Assembly: GCA_937926975.1 (NCBI GenBank)
Contig: CALBCJ010000014.1
Span: 62,001 to 126,000, forward strand
DNA: 64,000 bases
Direction: 5' to 3'
From: an uncultured Propionibacteriaceae bacterium
Lineage (GTDB): Bacteria; Actinomycetota; Actinomycetes; Propionibacteriales; Propionibacteriaceae
In this document: piece after piece, positions 10,553-19,167 of the stretch
How the letters are laid out: each line of letters opens with the position of its first letter
Numbering within the stretch: position 1 is the first letter of the stretch
Translations under genes and position numbers: made by a program
The notes under the pieces: model-generated
What the model saw: the letters and a program-made list of their open reading frames with translations, nothing else
The model's database searches: none
Told to the model about the DNA's origin: nothing

Positions 10553-10701
10553 CCTCAGGTGCCGACTCTCGACCGGGAGCCGGCACCGTCGTCTTCGTAC
10601 CTCAGGAACCTCGTGCGGCGGCGCTGTGGTTCGCCGCAGCCACCGTGCTCCCAGGGGCGCCACTGGTGAGAAGCCGCCGTAGGTGTTGCCGCATGCACGT
10701 G

Positions 10702-10738
10702 CAGCAGCGTCCGGCGAGGCCCTCGCCGGACGCTGCTG
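10702..10738 (+). terminator. Stem-loop after ssrA
   Basis: A perfect 17-bp inverted repeat (10702-10718 with 10722-10738) and a three-base loop, about 150 bases after the tmRNA end. No T-tract follows, as is common in high-GC actinobacteria. Confidence 0.8.
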
Positions 10739-10774
10739 TGGGGATGGGTCGCGGCCCCGTGGGAAGATGTGTCC

Positions 10775-11341
10775 GTGGACGAGAGGGTCGAGCCGGCGGC
10801 CGGGTTGCTGCTGGTGGCGAGTGTCGACCTCAGGGACGGGGTCTTCGACCAGACCGTGGTGCTCTTGCTCGATCATGACGACTCCGGCACCCTCGGAGTG
10901 GTGCTGAACCGGGTCTCCCGGGTCGACCTGGGTCAGGTTCTGCCGCAGTGGGTGAGCGAGGTCAGCCTGCCTCAGGCGCTGTACGCCGGCGGGCCGGTAT
11001 CACCCAACGGAGCGATCTGCCTGGCTAGCCTGGGGCCTGGGCAGGCCGAGCCGCCCGGGTGGCGACGACTGTTCCACGAGGTTGGTCTGCTGCACCTTGA
11101 CACACCGGTGGAGATCGTCCGGGGTGCCTTCCGTGATCTTCGGATCTACGCCGGGTACGCCGGCTGGGCGGCTGGCCAGCTGGACGCGGAGCTGCGCCGT
11201 GGCGCCTGGCACGTGGTGCCGGCGCTGTACGACGACATCTTCGGGGACCACTACGCCGACCTGTGGCAGCGGGTCCTGCACCGGCAGGGGAACCCGCTGG
11301 CCTTCTTCGCTACCTGGACCGCTTCGCCGCAGCACAACTGA
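10775..11341 (+). CDS. YqgE/AlgH (UPF0301) family protein
   Basis: 188 residues with the family blocks GLLLVASVDLRDGVFDQTVV, LLLDHDDSGTLGVVLNR, YAGGPVSPNGAICL and the C-terminal YAGYAGWAAGQLDAEL. The biochemical function of UPF0301 is unknown; the fold is a compact alpha/beta domain. GTG 10775 is favoured because GAAGAT ends six bases upstream, the leaderless spacing used by many genes here; GTG 10769 is also in frame. The next gene starts 50 bases downstream on the same strand. Confidence 0.9.
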   Translation: MDERVEPAAGLLLVASVDLRDGVFDQTVVLLLDHDDSGTLGVVLNRVSRVDLGQVLPQWVSEVSLPQALYAGGPVSPNGAICLASLGPGQAEPPGWRRLFHEVGLLHLDTPVEIVRGAFRDLRIYAGYAGWAAGQLDAELRRGAWHVVPALYDDIFGDHYADLWQRVLHRQGNPLAFFATWTASPQHN

Positions 11342-11391
11342 CCCTGTCGGCGTGCCAGACTAGCTGCTATGTCGAGCAAGGGGGTCTCCGC

Positions 11392-12129
11392 GTGAGCATG
11401 TGGATGGACGAACCGCCGGCTGATGTCATAGACGGCAACCCGCTGTCGGCAGGGCTGGCTCCAGAGGACGAGCTGCTGGCTGCCCAGGGGGAGGGCGAGT
11501 CGTGGGAGCCGGCAGAGGGCTATCCCGACAGCACACGGTCGGTCCGGATCTGGGTTGATGAGAACAAGCGGCTGACCGATGTCCAGATCTCGAACCGGTG
11601 GCGGGAAAGGGCGCGAGGCACCTCCCTGTCGAGCATGTTCGACGAGGCCTTCCTTCTGGCCAACGCGACCCTGGGGACGACCGAGCTCCCCTATGCCTGG
11701 GAGGACGACGAGCCGGACGAGGTCGGGTCGGAACTGCTGAGCTGGGAGGCCCTGGACCGCATTCAGGAGCGGACGCGGTTGCTGATTGAGGAGTCGGCCC
11801 GGCTCGATGCCGACCCGAGCAGCGTCACGCCAGCCCGGTGGGAGGGGCAGGGCGCGGAGGGCCAGAGCAACAACCGCAAGGTCACAGTGCGCCTGAACCG
11901 GCACGGGCACACCGAGAAAGTGATCTTCGATGAGCACTGGTTGTCTGGGTCGCGCGTCTCCCAGGTCCGAGACGCCGTCTGGCAGGCCCACGAGGCTGCA
12001 TATGCCGCCTTCGTGCCGCCGGTCTTCGTCCTCGGTGACCGGGAGCGGCTGGCCCGCGAGCTAGGGCGGCTGCAGAGGCAGACCAGCGCACTGATGAGTC
12101 GTGGCACCGAGTTCCAGGGAGGACGTTGA
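11392..12129 (+). CDS. Hypothetical protein with two YbaB-like modules
   Basis: 245 residues from GTG 11392, which has AAGGGGG eight bases upstream. Two segments share one pattern, a pair of beta strands followed by a helix: residues 47-95 (SVRIWVDENKRLTDVQIS...) and 159-208 (KVTVRLNRHGHTEKVIFD...). This resembles the YbaB/EbfC nucleoid-associated fold, which often sits beside WXG100 genes in actinobacteria. The linker is acidic; the C-terminal 35 residues are helical. No signal peptide. The stop overlaps the next ATG by one base, so it is coupled to the two WXG100-like genes. The YbaB assignment is from pattern only; DNA binding is not shown. Confidence 0.75.
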   Translation: MSMWMDEPPADVIDGNPLSAGLAPEDELLAAQGEGESWEPAEGYPDSTRSVRIWVDENKRLTDVQISNRWRERARGTSLSSMFDEAFLLANATLGTTELPYAWEDDEPDEVGSELLSWEALDRIQERTRLLIEESARLDADPSSVTPARWEGQGAEGQSNNRKVTVRLNRHGHTEKVIFDEHWLSGSRVSQVRDAVWQAHEAAYAAFVPPVFVLGDRERLARELGRLQRQTSALMSRGTEFQGGR

Positions 12130-13448
12130 TGAGCACCCCACACCCCGATCACGAGCTGCGGGTTCAGGAGTCAGGAGTCACCGGCCACCGGTCCGACACC
12201 GACGACCTGGTGGGCGGCCTGGAGATCTACGAGGCCCTGATCAACCCGCACGATGGCGGGGGGCAAGGCGGGCAGCGGGGCGCCGGTGGGGCGCCGATGA
12301 TGATGCCGCCCGGGATGATGGGCATGGGTAGGACCGGTACCGGTAGTGCCGCGGGCGGCGCAGGAAGCGCTGGCGCGGGCATGGGCATGCCGGGGACCGG
12401 AGCCGCTGGCCTCGGTAGTGGTACGGCCGGGGCTGGCCTGGGCGGGGCTGGGCTCGGCGGATCCGGTGGCTTGTCCGGTGCGGGCGGCGGCCTGGGTAGC
12501 GGAGGTGGCCTGGGTAGCGGAGGTCTGGGCGGCCTGAGCAGCGGCGGACTGGGGAGCGGCGGCCTGGGTAGCAGTGGTGTGAGCCTGCCGGGCACCCGGG
12601 CGGCCGGCCTGTCTGACCTGCCTTCCCACGATCCGAGCAAGCTGGCGTCATCTGATCGGTCCGGCCTCACAAGTCCCACCCTGTCCAGCCCGGACCTGTC
12701 GAAGTCTGGGGTGTCCGGTGTGCCAGGTGTGTCGACGGCTGGTGGGCCAGGTACGTCCAGTGGCCTGGATATGCCGGACCTGTCGAAGTCTGGGGTGTCC
12801 GGTGCGCCAGGTGTGTCGACGGCTGGTGGGCCAGGTACGTCCAGTGGCCTGGATATGCCGGACCTGTCGAAGTCTGGGCCAGGTGCGACGCCTGGTGGGC
12901 CAGGTACGTCTGGTAGTCCGGAGATGCCGGACCTGTCGAAGTCTGGGCCAGGTACTACGCCGACGCTCGGCGGGCCAGGTGCGACGCCTGGCGGGCCAGG
13001 TGCGACGCCCGGTGGTCCAGGTGCGACGCCCGGTGGTCCAGGTGTGACGCCTGGTGGTCCAGGTACGACGCCCGGTGACGTGGGTGGGCCGGGTACGCCT
13101 GGTGGGCCGGGTGAGGAGACTCCCGTCGAGGCCTCGCCGGAGATGCTCAAGAAGGAGGCCCAGCACTGGGACGACACCGCCGAGGGGTGGGACTCTTCGG
13201 TCAGCAACAAGGTCAAGGGCCTTGCTCCCAGCGGGGACGCCTTCGGCATGCTGAAGGAGGCCTTCAAGCCGTACTACGACCTGCTGGTGCGCCTCCAGAA
13301 GCTGGCAGCAGAAGGCGGCCAGGAGTTCAGAGCGATCAGCGAAACGCTCAACTCGGCCTCCGGCCAGTACCAGGAGACTGAGGAGCAGAACACTCAGGCC
13401 GCGAAGCTGATGACTGGCGACGCTCCGACCGCAGGCACCGCAGTCTAG
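12129..13448 (+). CDS. Gly/Pro-rich repeat protein with C-terminal WXG100-like domain
   Basis: 439 residues. After a short N-terminal part (1-40) comes a long low-complexity region: Gly/Ala/Ser-rich to about 160, then repeats built on PDLSKSG, then five tandem seven-residue GGPGATP-type units to about 315. The last 110 residues are ordered and helical, with an EAQHWDDTAEGWDSSVSNK helix-turn and a second helix rich in Gln and Glu, which looks like a WXG100-type hairpin (W-D-S in place of W-x-G). I read it as a possible type VII secretion substrate or a structural partner of the next gene. TGATG overlap with the upstream gene; ten bases to the next. Function unknown. Confidence 0.8.
   Translation: MSTPHPDHELRVQESGVTGHRSDTDDLVGGLEIYEALINPHDGGGQGGQRGAGGAPMMMPPGMMGMGRTGTGSAAGGAGSAGAGMGMPGTGAAGLGSGTAGAGLGGAGLGGSGGLSGAGGGLGSGGGLGSGGLGGLSSGGLGSGGLGSSGVSLPGTRAAGLSDLPSHDPSKLASSDRSGLTSPTLSSPDLSKSGVSGVPGVSTAGGPGTSSGLDMPDLSKSGVSGAPGVSTAGGPGTSSGLDMPDLSKSGPGATPGGPGTSGSPEMPDLSKSGPGTTPTLGGPGATPGGPGATPGGPGATPGGPGVTPGGPGTTPGDVGGPGTPGGPGEETPVEASPEMLKKEAQHWDDTAEGWDSSVSNKVKGLAPSGDAFGMLKEAFKPYYDLLVRLQKLAAEGGQEFRAISETLNSASGQYQETEEQNTQAAKLMTGDAPTAGTAV
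12690..12857 (+). repeat. 84-bp direct tandem repeat (2 copies)
   Basis: Two adjacent 84-bp units (12690-12773 and 12774-12857) differ at about one base and encode PDLSKSG followed by 21 further residues. A partial third unit follows. Near identity at DNA level points to recent duplication inside the gene. Confidence 0.9.
12969..13073 (+). repeat. 21-bp tandem repeat (5 copies)
   Basis: Five consecutive 21-bp units encoding GGPGATP or close variants (last units GGPGVTP, GGPGTTP). Differences are mostly synonymous or A/V/T swaps. It forms a Pro/Gly linker before the C-terminal helical domain. Confidence 0.88.
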
Positions 13449-13458
13449 GAGGGCTCAG

Positions 13459-14394
13459 ATGACGACGGAGATCAAGAACCTGGACCCAGACATCGTCGAG
13501 GCCTTCGAGGGGCTTCGAGAAGCGATGAAGGCCTGCGAGGACAACGACCGCAAGCAGGCCAAGGTGGCCATTGACCGGATTGATGCGGACGACGACTGCC
13601 GGGACAAGGAGGTGAAGCGGTTCCGGGAGGACGCCGACAAGATCATCAATGAGATGAAGGAGCAGTTCAATGCGCTGAAGCACAACTACGAGGAGAAGCT
13701 GCGGCCGCACGAGAACGTCGCCACCAACCTGCACAAGGTCTACACCGACACCTGGCAGGTCGTTGGCCAGGAGGTCGAGCCCATCCTCACCGACATCCAG
13801 CAGCGGCAGCAGCAGACGCACTGGACGGGCCCGGGAGCCGAGGCCTACATGCAGCAGCTGCCCGTGCAGCTGGCGGCGGTGACAGAGTTCCAGCAGTACG
13901 TGGAGGTGGCGGGCTATGGGGTCGAGACTCCGGCCCTGCTGCAGCACGGGGCGTTCCAGAACTTCCAGATCCTGCTGAACACTTGGAAGGAGGCCCTCAG
14001 CGGGTACGCCAACACCGACACGGGTGAGCACTACTTCCAGCGCTGCGCCTGGGCTGGGTCGGCGCTCAAGCAGGCCAACGACTGGTTCATCGCCAACCTG
14101 ATGACCGGGACGGACCAGTGGAAGCAGCCGCTGGACGAGCACGTGCGCCAGATGACCTCAAGCAAGGTCACGACCCCTGAGGTGCTCAAGAACGATGCGT
14201 GGCCGAGCGCCACCTCGGGCGGCGACTCATCCTCTGTCACGCCGCCGACCGAGTCCAAGTACACGGCCCCGTCCCAGGCGTCGCAGCCCGCTGCGCCGCC
14301 GAGCGCCGAGCGCGGCGAGGACGAGGGCCTCAAGGACCCGGACTACCGCGGCGGCAGGTCGGGCGGAGACGGCAAGGGTGGCTGGTGGACCTGA
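13459..14394 (+). CDS. WXG100-like ESX-type protein
   Basis: 311 residues, strongly helical. An N-terminal coiled region (1-115, rich in Lys, Asp, Glu) leads to WTGPGAEAYMQQL near residue 122, the W-x-G turn typical of WXG100/type VII substrates, followed by further helices to about 250 and a disordered Ser/Pro/Gly tail ending GGWWT. It is longer than classical 100-residue EsxA, so it belongs with the larger WXG-containing proteins. AGGAGGG precedes the ATG by seven bases. No eccC-like ATPase, EccD-like membrane protein or toxin gene is in the window; the export route, if any, must be encoded elsewhere. Confidence 0.82.
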   Translation: MTTEIKNLDPDIVEAFEGLREAMKACEDNDRKQAKVAIDRIDADDDCRDKEVKRFREDADKIINEMKEQFNALKHNYEEKLRPHENVATNLHKVYTDTWQVVGQEVEPILTDIQQRQQQTHWTGPGAEAYMQQLPVQLAAVTEFQQYVEVAGYGVETPALLQHGAFQNFQILLNTWKEALSGYANTDTGEHYFQRCAWAGSALKQANDWFIANLMTGTDQWKQPLDEHVRQMTSSKVTTPEVLKNDAWPSATSGGDSSSVTPPTESKYTAPSQASQPAAPPSAERGEDEGLKDPDYRGGRSGGDGKGGWWT

Positions 14395-14493
14395 CCGGGC
14401 CTGTCCTCGCCGTACCGCGGCCTCGGGCGCTGGCACTGTGACAGCGGCTGAAGGCAGGTTGCGGCTAGCATCGTGGCCTGGGAGGAGACGATC

Positions 14494-15201
14494 GTGGCTG
14501 ATCTGAACGGGGGGCGGCGGCGCATCCTGGTGGTGGATGACGATGCATCACTCGCTGAGATGCTGCAGCTGGTGCTGCGCCAGGAGGGGTTCGAGACTGT
14601 CTGGTGCGCCAGCGGGGACCGGGCCTTGGAGGAGTTCCGGGCCACCTCGCCGGACCTGGTGCTGCTGGACCTGATGCTGCCCGGAATGGACGGTGTGGCT
14701 GTCTGCCGCCGGATCCGAGAGGAGTCCGGCGTCCCCATCGTGATGCTGACCGCCAAGTCGGACACGGGGGATGTGGTGGACGGCCTGGAGGCGGGGGCTG
14801 ACGACTACGTACCGAAGCCGTTTAAGCCCCGCGAGCTGGTGGCTCGGATCTGGACCCGGCTGCGGCGACCCCCGGCAGAGTCGGAGAGCGAGACGATCCG
14901 GATCGGCGACGTGGTCATCGACGTACCCGCCCACGAGGTCCGCCGCGGCAGCCAGATCATCGCCCTGACACCGCTGGAGTTCGACCTGCTGCTGACCCTG
15001 GCCCGCCGGCCCCAGCAGGTCTTCGGTCGGGAGAAGCTGCTGGAGCAGGTCTGGGGCTACCGCCATGCCGCCGACACCAGACTGGTCAACGTCCACATCC
15101 AGCGACTACGCTCGAAAGTCGAGAAGGACCCGGAACGGCCAGAGCTGGTGGTCACCGTACGCGGAGTCGGTTACCGGGCCGGGGGGAGCTCTGCTGGCTA
15201 G
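14494..15201 (+). CDS. mtrA: Two-component response regulator MtrA
   Basis: OmpR-type regulator that in actinobacteria controls cell-wall and division genes. 235 residues: receiver domain with D15-D17, phosphoacceptor D59 in LLDLMLPGMDG and K108, then a winged helix ending in VVTVRGVGYRAGG. Near identity to mycobacterial MtrA over LTPLEFDLLLTLARRPQQVF is clear by eye. GTG 14494 is chosen because GGAGGAGA ends five bases upstream; GTG 14473 is in frame but lies only two bases after a likely -10, TAGCAT (14466-14471). First gene of mtrA-mtrB-lpqB. Confidence 0.97.
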   Translation: MADLNGGRRRILVVDDDASLAEMLQLVLRQEGFETVWCASGDRALEEFRATSPDLVLLDLMLPGMDGVAVCRRIREESGVPIVMLTAKSDTGDVVDGLEAGADDYVPKPFKPRELVARIWTRLRRPPAESESETIRIGDVVIDVPAHEVRRGSQIIALTPLEFDLLLTLARRPQQVFGREKLLEQVWGYRHAADTRLVNVHIQRLRSKVEKDPERPELVVTVRGVGYRAGGSSAG

Positions 15202-15205
15202 GTTC

Positions 15206-16816
15206 ATGGGCGTCGGGCGGACGCTGCGGATCCTCCACGTCCCGGAGCGGGTCTGGTGGGGCTCTCTGCCGCTGCGGGTGGTCATGACCACCTTGTCCGG
15301 CACGATCGTGGTCTTGCTGCTGGCTGGCTGGCTGCTGCAGCAGCAGGCCTCCGACGGGATCCAGCGGGGAAAGACCGTCTCGGCGGTGGCGGAGGCATCG
15401 ACGGCGCTCGAGGCCATGGAGGAGTCTCTCCGGGAGGCATCACCAGGGCAGGCCGGGTCCAGCGACACCCTGACCCGGGTGGCCTTCTCGGCGGTCCAGC
15501 GCGGTGCTGTGGGCGGCCAGTACCACGTCGTGGTGCAGGGGCCGGTCTCTGACATCCTCACCCCAGGCCTCGACACGAGCTGCATCCCAGACCGGGTTCG
15601 CAGTGAGGTGTCGCGGGCCAGCGAGGCCGGGGACCCGTCGGTGTTTGTCACTCCGACCGCGGTCCGCTACCTCGACGGGAGCGAGACTGTGCCCGGGGTC
15701 ATCGTCGGGGCGTCTGTCGGTGCCGCCAGCGCCGTCCGCTACCCGATCTACTTCGTCTTCCCCATGAAGCAGGAGGCCGAGACGCTGCAGATCCTGCAGC
15801 GTGCGGTCGTGACCACCGGGGTCGTCGTGATGCTGTCCCTGGCCCTGATCTCGTACTGGGTGGCCCGGCAGGTGATCGGGCCGGTCCGGGAGGCCCGGCT
15901 CGCAGCGGAGCGGCTGGCGTCGGGAGAGCTCACGGAGCGGATGCCGGTCCGCGGAACAGACGACCTGGCGGGCCTGGCGGTCTCCATGAACTTCATGGCC
16001 TCCGAGCTGCAGCACCGCATCCTGCAGCTGGAAGAGCTCTCGCAGCTGCAGCAGCGCTTCGTGGCGGATGTCTCCCACGAGCTGCGAACGCCGCTGACCA
16101 CGGTCCGGTTGGCTGCCGACACGCTGTACGACGCCCGTGATGAGTTCGGTCCCCTGGAGCAGCGCAGTGCTGTGCTGATGCGGCGTGAGCTGGACCGGTT
16201 TGAGGCGCTGCTGGCCGACCTGCTGGAGATCAGCCGGTTCGATGCCGGGGCAGTCGACCTGGCCGCCGATGAGGTCGACCTGGCTCAGCTGGTCGCGACC
16301 GAGGTGGAGGCGCTGCGGCCGTTTGCCAGGACGAAGCAGACCACCCTGGAGCTGATCTCGCCCGGGACCGCGGTCGCGGTGGCTGACGCTCGCCGGATGG
16401 GCAGGGTGCTGCGGAACCTGCTGACCAATGCCATTGAGCACGGGGAGGGCAAGCCGGTCACCGTTGAGGTTGCCGCGAACGACAGTGCGGTCGCGATCAC
16501 CGTCCGCGACCGCGGTGTCGGATTTGCCGCTGCCGATGCGCAGAACGTGTTTCACCGCTTCTGGCGAGCCGATCCGGCTCGGTCCCGCAGTGTTGGTGGC
16601 ACCGGGCTCGGGCTTGCCATCTCCTTGGAGGACGTCAGGCTTCACGGTGGGTACCTGAATGCCTGGAGCCGGCCGCAGCAAGGGGCCCAGTTCCGGGTGA
16701 CCCTGCCCCGACGGCAGGACTCGCCGGTCGTTCGGTCCCCGCTGCCGGTGGTCCCCCGGGAGCGGACCCAGGACTGGCTCGGCTCCGGCGAGCAACCAAG
16801 GGAGCTGCCCCAATGA
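15206..16816 (+). CDS. mtrB: Sensor histidine kinase MtrB
   Basis: Partner of MtrA, at the septal membrane. 536 residues: membrane helix near 28-48, extracytoplasmic domain to about 195, second helix near 200-225, HAMP, then HisKA with the phosphorylated His291 in DVSHELRTPL, and an ATPase domain with NLLTNAIEHG and GTGLGLAIS. ATG 15206 is four bases after the mtrA stop; upstream in-frame codons belong to the mtrA shadow. The stop overlaps lpqB by four bases. Confidence 0.96.
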   Translation: MGVGRTLRILHVPERVWWGSLPLRVVMTTLSGTIVVLLLAGWLLQQQASDGIQRGKTVSAVAEASTALEAMEESLREASPGQAGSSDTLTRVAFSAVQRGAVGGQYHVVVQGPVSDILTPGLDTSCIPDRVRSEVSRASEAGDPSVFVTPTAVRYLDGSETVPGVIVGASVGAASAVRYPIYFVFPMKQEAETLQILQRAVVTTGVVVMLSLALISYWVARQVIGPVREARLAAERLASGELTERMPVRGTDDLAGLAVSMNFMASELQHRILQLEELSQLQQRFVADVSHELRTPLTTVRLAADTLYDARDEFGPLEQRSAVLMRRELDRFEALLADLLEISRFDAGAVDLAADEVDLAQLVATEVEALRPFARTKQTTLELISPGTAVAVADARRMGRVLRNLLTNAIEHGEGKPVTVEVAANDSAVAITVRDRGVGFAAADAQNVFHRFWRADPARSRSVGGTGLGLAISLEDVRLHGGYLNAWSRPQQGAQFRVTLPRRQDSPVVRSPLPVVPRERTQDWLGSGEQPRELPQ

Positions 16817-18516
16817 CTCGACTGCTGGCCGTGCTGGGGATCGTGCTGTCACTCCTGGTGGGGTGCGCGTCACTGCCGACCGAAGGGCCAGTGGTCCGGG
16901 AAAGCCGACACTCCCGGCAGCCGGGGCCCGGCGGGGTCGCGATTGCTCCCGACCCGCCGCCGACAGGAGCGAGCGAGTCGCTGATCATTGATGGCTTCCT
17001 GCATGCCATGGCGACCTACCAGCCGGGGTACCCGGCGGCCCGGATGTACCTGACCGACGAGGCCAACCGCGACTGGCGCCCCGAGGCTGGCGTCACGGTC
17101 TATGCCGACACCACGCCACCGCGGGCGACAGCGGAGCCGGTCAGCATCGTCGGGCGGGTCGGGCTCGACGGCTCATTCACGGCCCACGATGAACGGGCCC
17201 GGTTCGACTTCCTGATCGAGCGCAACCGGGACGGGCAGCTGCGGATCGCGAACCCACCAGAGGGGATTCTGATCTCGCGCTACCTCTTCGCGACCGCCTA
17301 CGTCCGCAGCGATATCTTCTTTCTCGACCCCACAGGCTCCACGCTGGTCCCTGACACCAGGTACATCGCTCGGGGGAACCGAGACGCCTCTGCTCTGGTG
17401 AGGCTGCTGCTCCAAGGGCCGTCGCAGTGGCTGGCGCCTGCCGTGACCAACGCCGAGCCCAGTCCGGCAGGCCTGACCGGACCCGTGGTCGGCTCGGGAG
17501 TGCTGACGATCCCGCTCCAGGCCGAGCCGCAGGCGGACAGGTCCGCAGCCTTCGCTGCCCAGCTGGCCGCTACCTTGCGTCAGCTGCCCGATGTTGAGGG
17601 GTTCCAGATCACGGTCGACGGGAGGCCCGTCACCATCGACGGACAGCGCACGGACGGCATCGCGCCGCTGTCGCTGGCAGACCGGTACGACGCCCTGCAC
17701 CCGCTCAGCACCCAGCTCTTCGGGATCCAGAACGACCGGCTGGTTCGAGTCTCCGAGACCCCAGACGAGGCGCCTCGTGTCGTGGACGGGCCGTTTGGAG
17801 CCCAGAGCTGGTCGGCCACCGGACTGGCCGTGAGCTCCGACGGGCTGGAGGCGGCCCTGGTGGTGGGTTCCGGCGAAGTCCGAGAGCTGCACCGGGGGCC
17901 CGTGGACGGTGGTGCGAGCCAGCGGGTGCTCTCGGCCGCAGGACTGCTGCGGCCGCAGCTCACCCGGTCTGGGCGGCTCTGGGCGATGACCGCGTCCGGC
18001 ACGATGTCACAGGTCACGGGAGACCAGGTCGAGCAGGTTCCTGTGCACGGGCTCGCCGGGACCTCCGTGGTGGCCTTTCGGGTGTCACCCGACGGGCAGC
18101 GGATGGCGGTCCTGGTGCAGCCTGACGGGAGCCGCAGCCGGGAGCTGCGCCTGCTGCGGCTCGAGGGCGGTGGTGCCTGGGGCGGCGCCCGCCGGATCCC
18201 GCTGCTGCGAGAGTCTCGAGAGCTGACGGACCTGCTGGACCTGGGATGGAGCAGCGGCAGCACTGTCACCGTGCTGAGCGGCGACGCGCGGCCCGAGGTG
18301 GTGGACGTGGACCTGGCCGGGGTCATGGTCCGCGACCTCGGACGGGCCGATGACTGGACCGCAGTCACGCTGACCACGAGCCCTCGCAACCCGGCTCACA
18401 AGGTGGTGGCCGACAGCACCCGCCTGTGGCTGTACCAGGGCGGCTTCCGGTGGGCGCCGCTGCGCCTGCCCACCGACAGTGCCACCGCTCTGCGGCTGCC
18501 CACCTACCCCGGCTGA
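16813..18516 (+). CDS. lpqB: Lipoprotein LpqB (MtrAB-associated)
   Basis: Lipoprotein that binds the extracellular domain of MtrB and modulates it. 567 residues; signal peptide with lipobox LVGC (Cys18). A GerMN-like domain covers roughly residues 130-290 and a beta-propeller-like C-terminal half follows. Start ATG overlaps the mtrB stop (ATGA). Operon with mtrAB is the standard actinobacterial order. Confidence 0.95.
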   Translation: MTRLLAVLGIVLSLLVGCASLPTEGPVVRESRHSRQPGPGGVAIAPDPPPTGASESLIIDGFLHAMATYQPGYPAARMYLTDEANRDWRPEAGVTVYADTTPPRATAEPVSIVGRVGLDGSFTAHDERARFDFLIERNRDGQLRIANPPEGILISRYLFATAYVRSDIFFLDPTGSTLVPDTRYIARGNRDASALVRLLLQGPSQWLAPAVTNAEPSPAGLTGPVVGSGVLTIPLQAEPQADRSAAFAAQLAATLRQLPDVEGFQITVDGRPVTIDGQRTDGIAPLSLADRYDALHPLSTQLFGIQNDRLVRVSETPDEAPRVVDGPFGAQSWSATGLAVSSDGLEAALVVGSGEVRELHRGPVDGGASQRVLSAAGLLRPQLTRSGRLWAMTASGTMSQVTGDQVEQVPVHGLAGTSVVAFRVSPDGQRMAVLVQPDGSRSRELRLLRLEGGGAWGGARRIPLLRESRELTDLLDLGWSSGSTVTVLSGDARPEVVDVDLAGVMVRDLGRADDWTAVTLTTSPRNPAHKVVADSTRLWLYQGGFRWAPLRLPTDSATALRLPTYPG

Positions 18517-18683
18517 CATGCCCGCCGCAGGCTGAGACGCGCAGCGGGCTGCGGCGCCCACCCGTGGCGGCTCGTGCCCGCTGCAGCGTGGGCCCCGGGC
18601 CGGGGACCCCGGCACAGGTCGGGTGGAGATACTGTGGTGAGCGACCAGGTTCACCCTTGCCCTACCCGACCACCACCGGAGCC

Positions 18684-19079
18684 GTGTCTGACCTTCCTGA
18701 CCCCACCGCCGTCGTCCTGAAGGGGATCGGCGCACCTCCCTCACCCGATGACGGCGTCCGGGTGCTGGTAGACCGCCTGTGGCCGCGGGGTATCTCCAAG
18801 GCCCGGGCGGCGCTGGACGAGTGGGCCAAGGACGCCACACCCTCCACCGATCTGCGTCGGGCCTTTCACTCTGGTGAGCTGGACTGGCCCCAGTTCGTGG
18901 ACGCCTACCGGGAGGAGCTGCGCGGACTCCCCCAGGCCCAAGCAGCAGTGGAGCACCTGCGAGACCTGGCTCGCCAAGGGCGAGTGACCCTCCTGCTTGC
19001 CGGCCACGACCACAACCACACGCACGCCCGCGTCCTGCGCGAAGCGGTTCTGGGTCGTCGGGACCCAGAGGTGGAGTAG
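18684..19079 (+). CDS. DUF488 family protein
   Basis: 131 residues with the DUF488 hallmarks VLVDRLWPRGISK, EWAKDATPSTDLRRAF and a C-terminal LLLAGHDHNHTHA block. The family is widespread, small and cytosolic, with no settled function. GTG 18684 is chosen because the family N-terminus begins a few residues later; upstream codons in the same frame look non-coding. In other actinobacteria lpqB is followed directly by comF, so this gene is an insertion in a conserved block. Confidence 0.85.
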   Translation: MSDLPDPTAVVLKGIGAPPSPDDGVRVLVDRLWPRGISKARAALDEWAKDATPSTDLRRAFHSGELDWPQFVDAYREELRGLPQAQAAVEHLRDLARQGRVTLLLAGHDHNHTHARVLREAVLGRRDPEVE

Positions 19080-19089
19080 GTCAGAGGAC

Positions 19090-19116
19090 TTGTCCACAGC
19101 CGCTCAGCTGTCCACA
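19090..19116 (+). promoter_or_regulatory. Two DnaA-box-like sites upstream of comF
   Basis: TTGTCCACA (19090-19098) and CTGTCCACA (19108-19116) lie in the same orientation 18 bases apart in the 70-88 base gap before comF. TTGTCCACA is the preferred actinobacterial DnaA box. Confidence 0.55.
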
Positions 19117-19167
19117 GACTGATGCTCCTTCCAGCCCGGGCCTGTCTCCGTGCGCCAGGCTGGACGG

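Noticed and set aside
12227..13267. Pro-rich antisense frame opposite the repeat protein
   Set aside because: Mirror of the Gly/Pro repeats; start, overlap and domain evidence favour the plus-strand gene.
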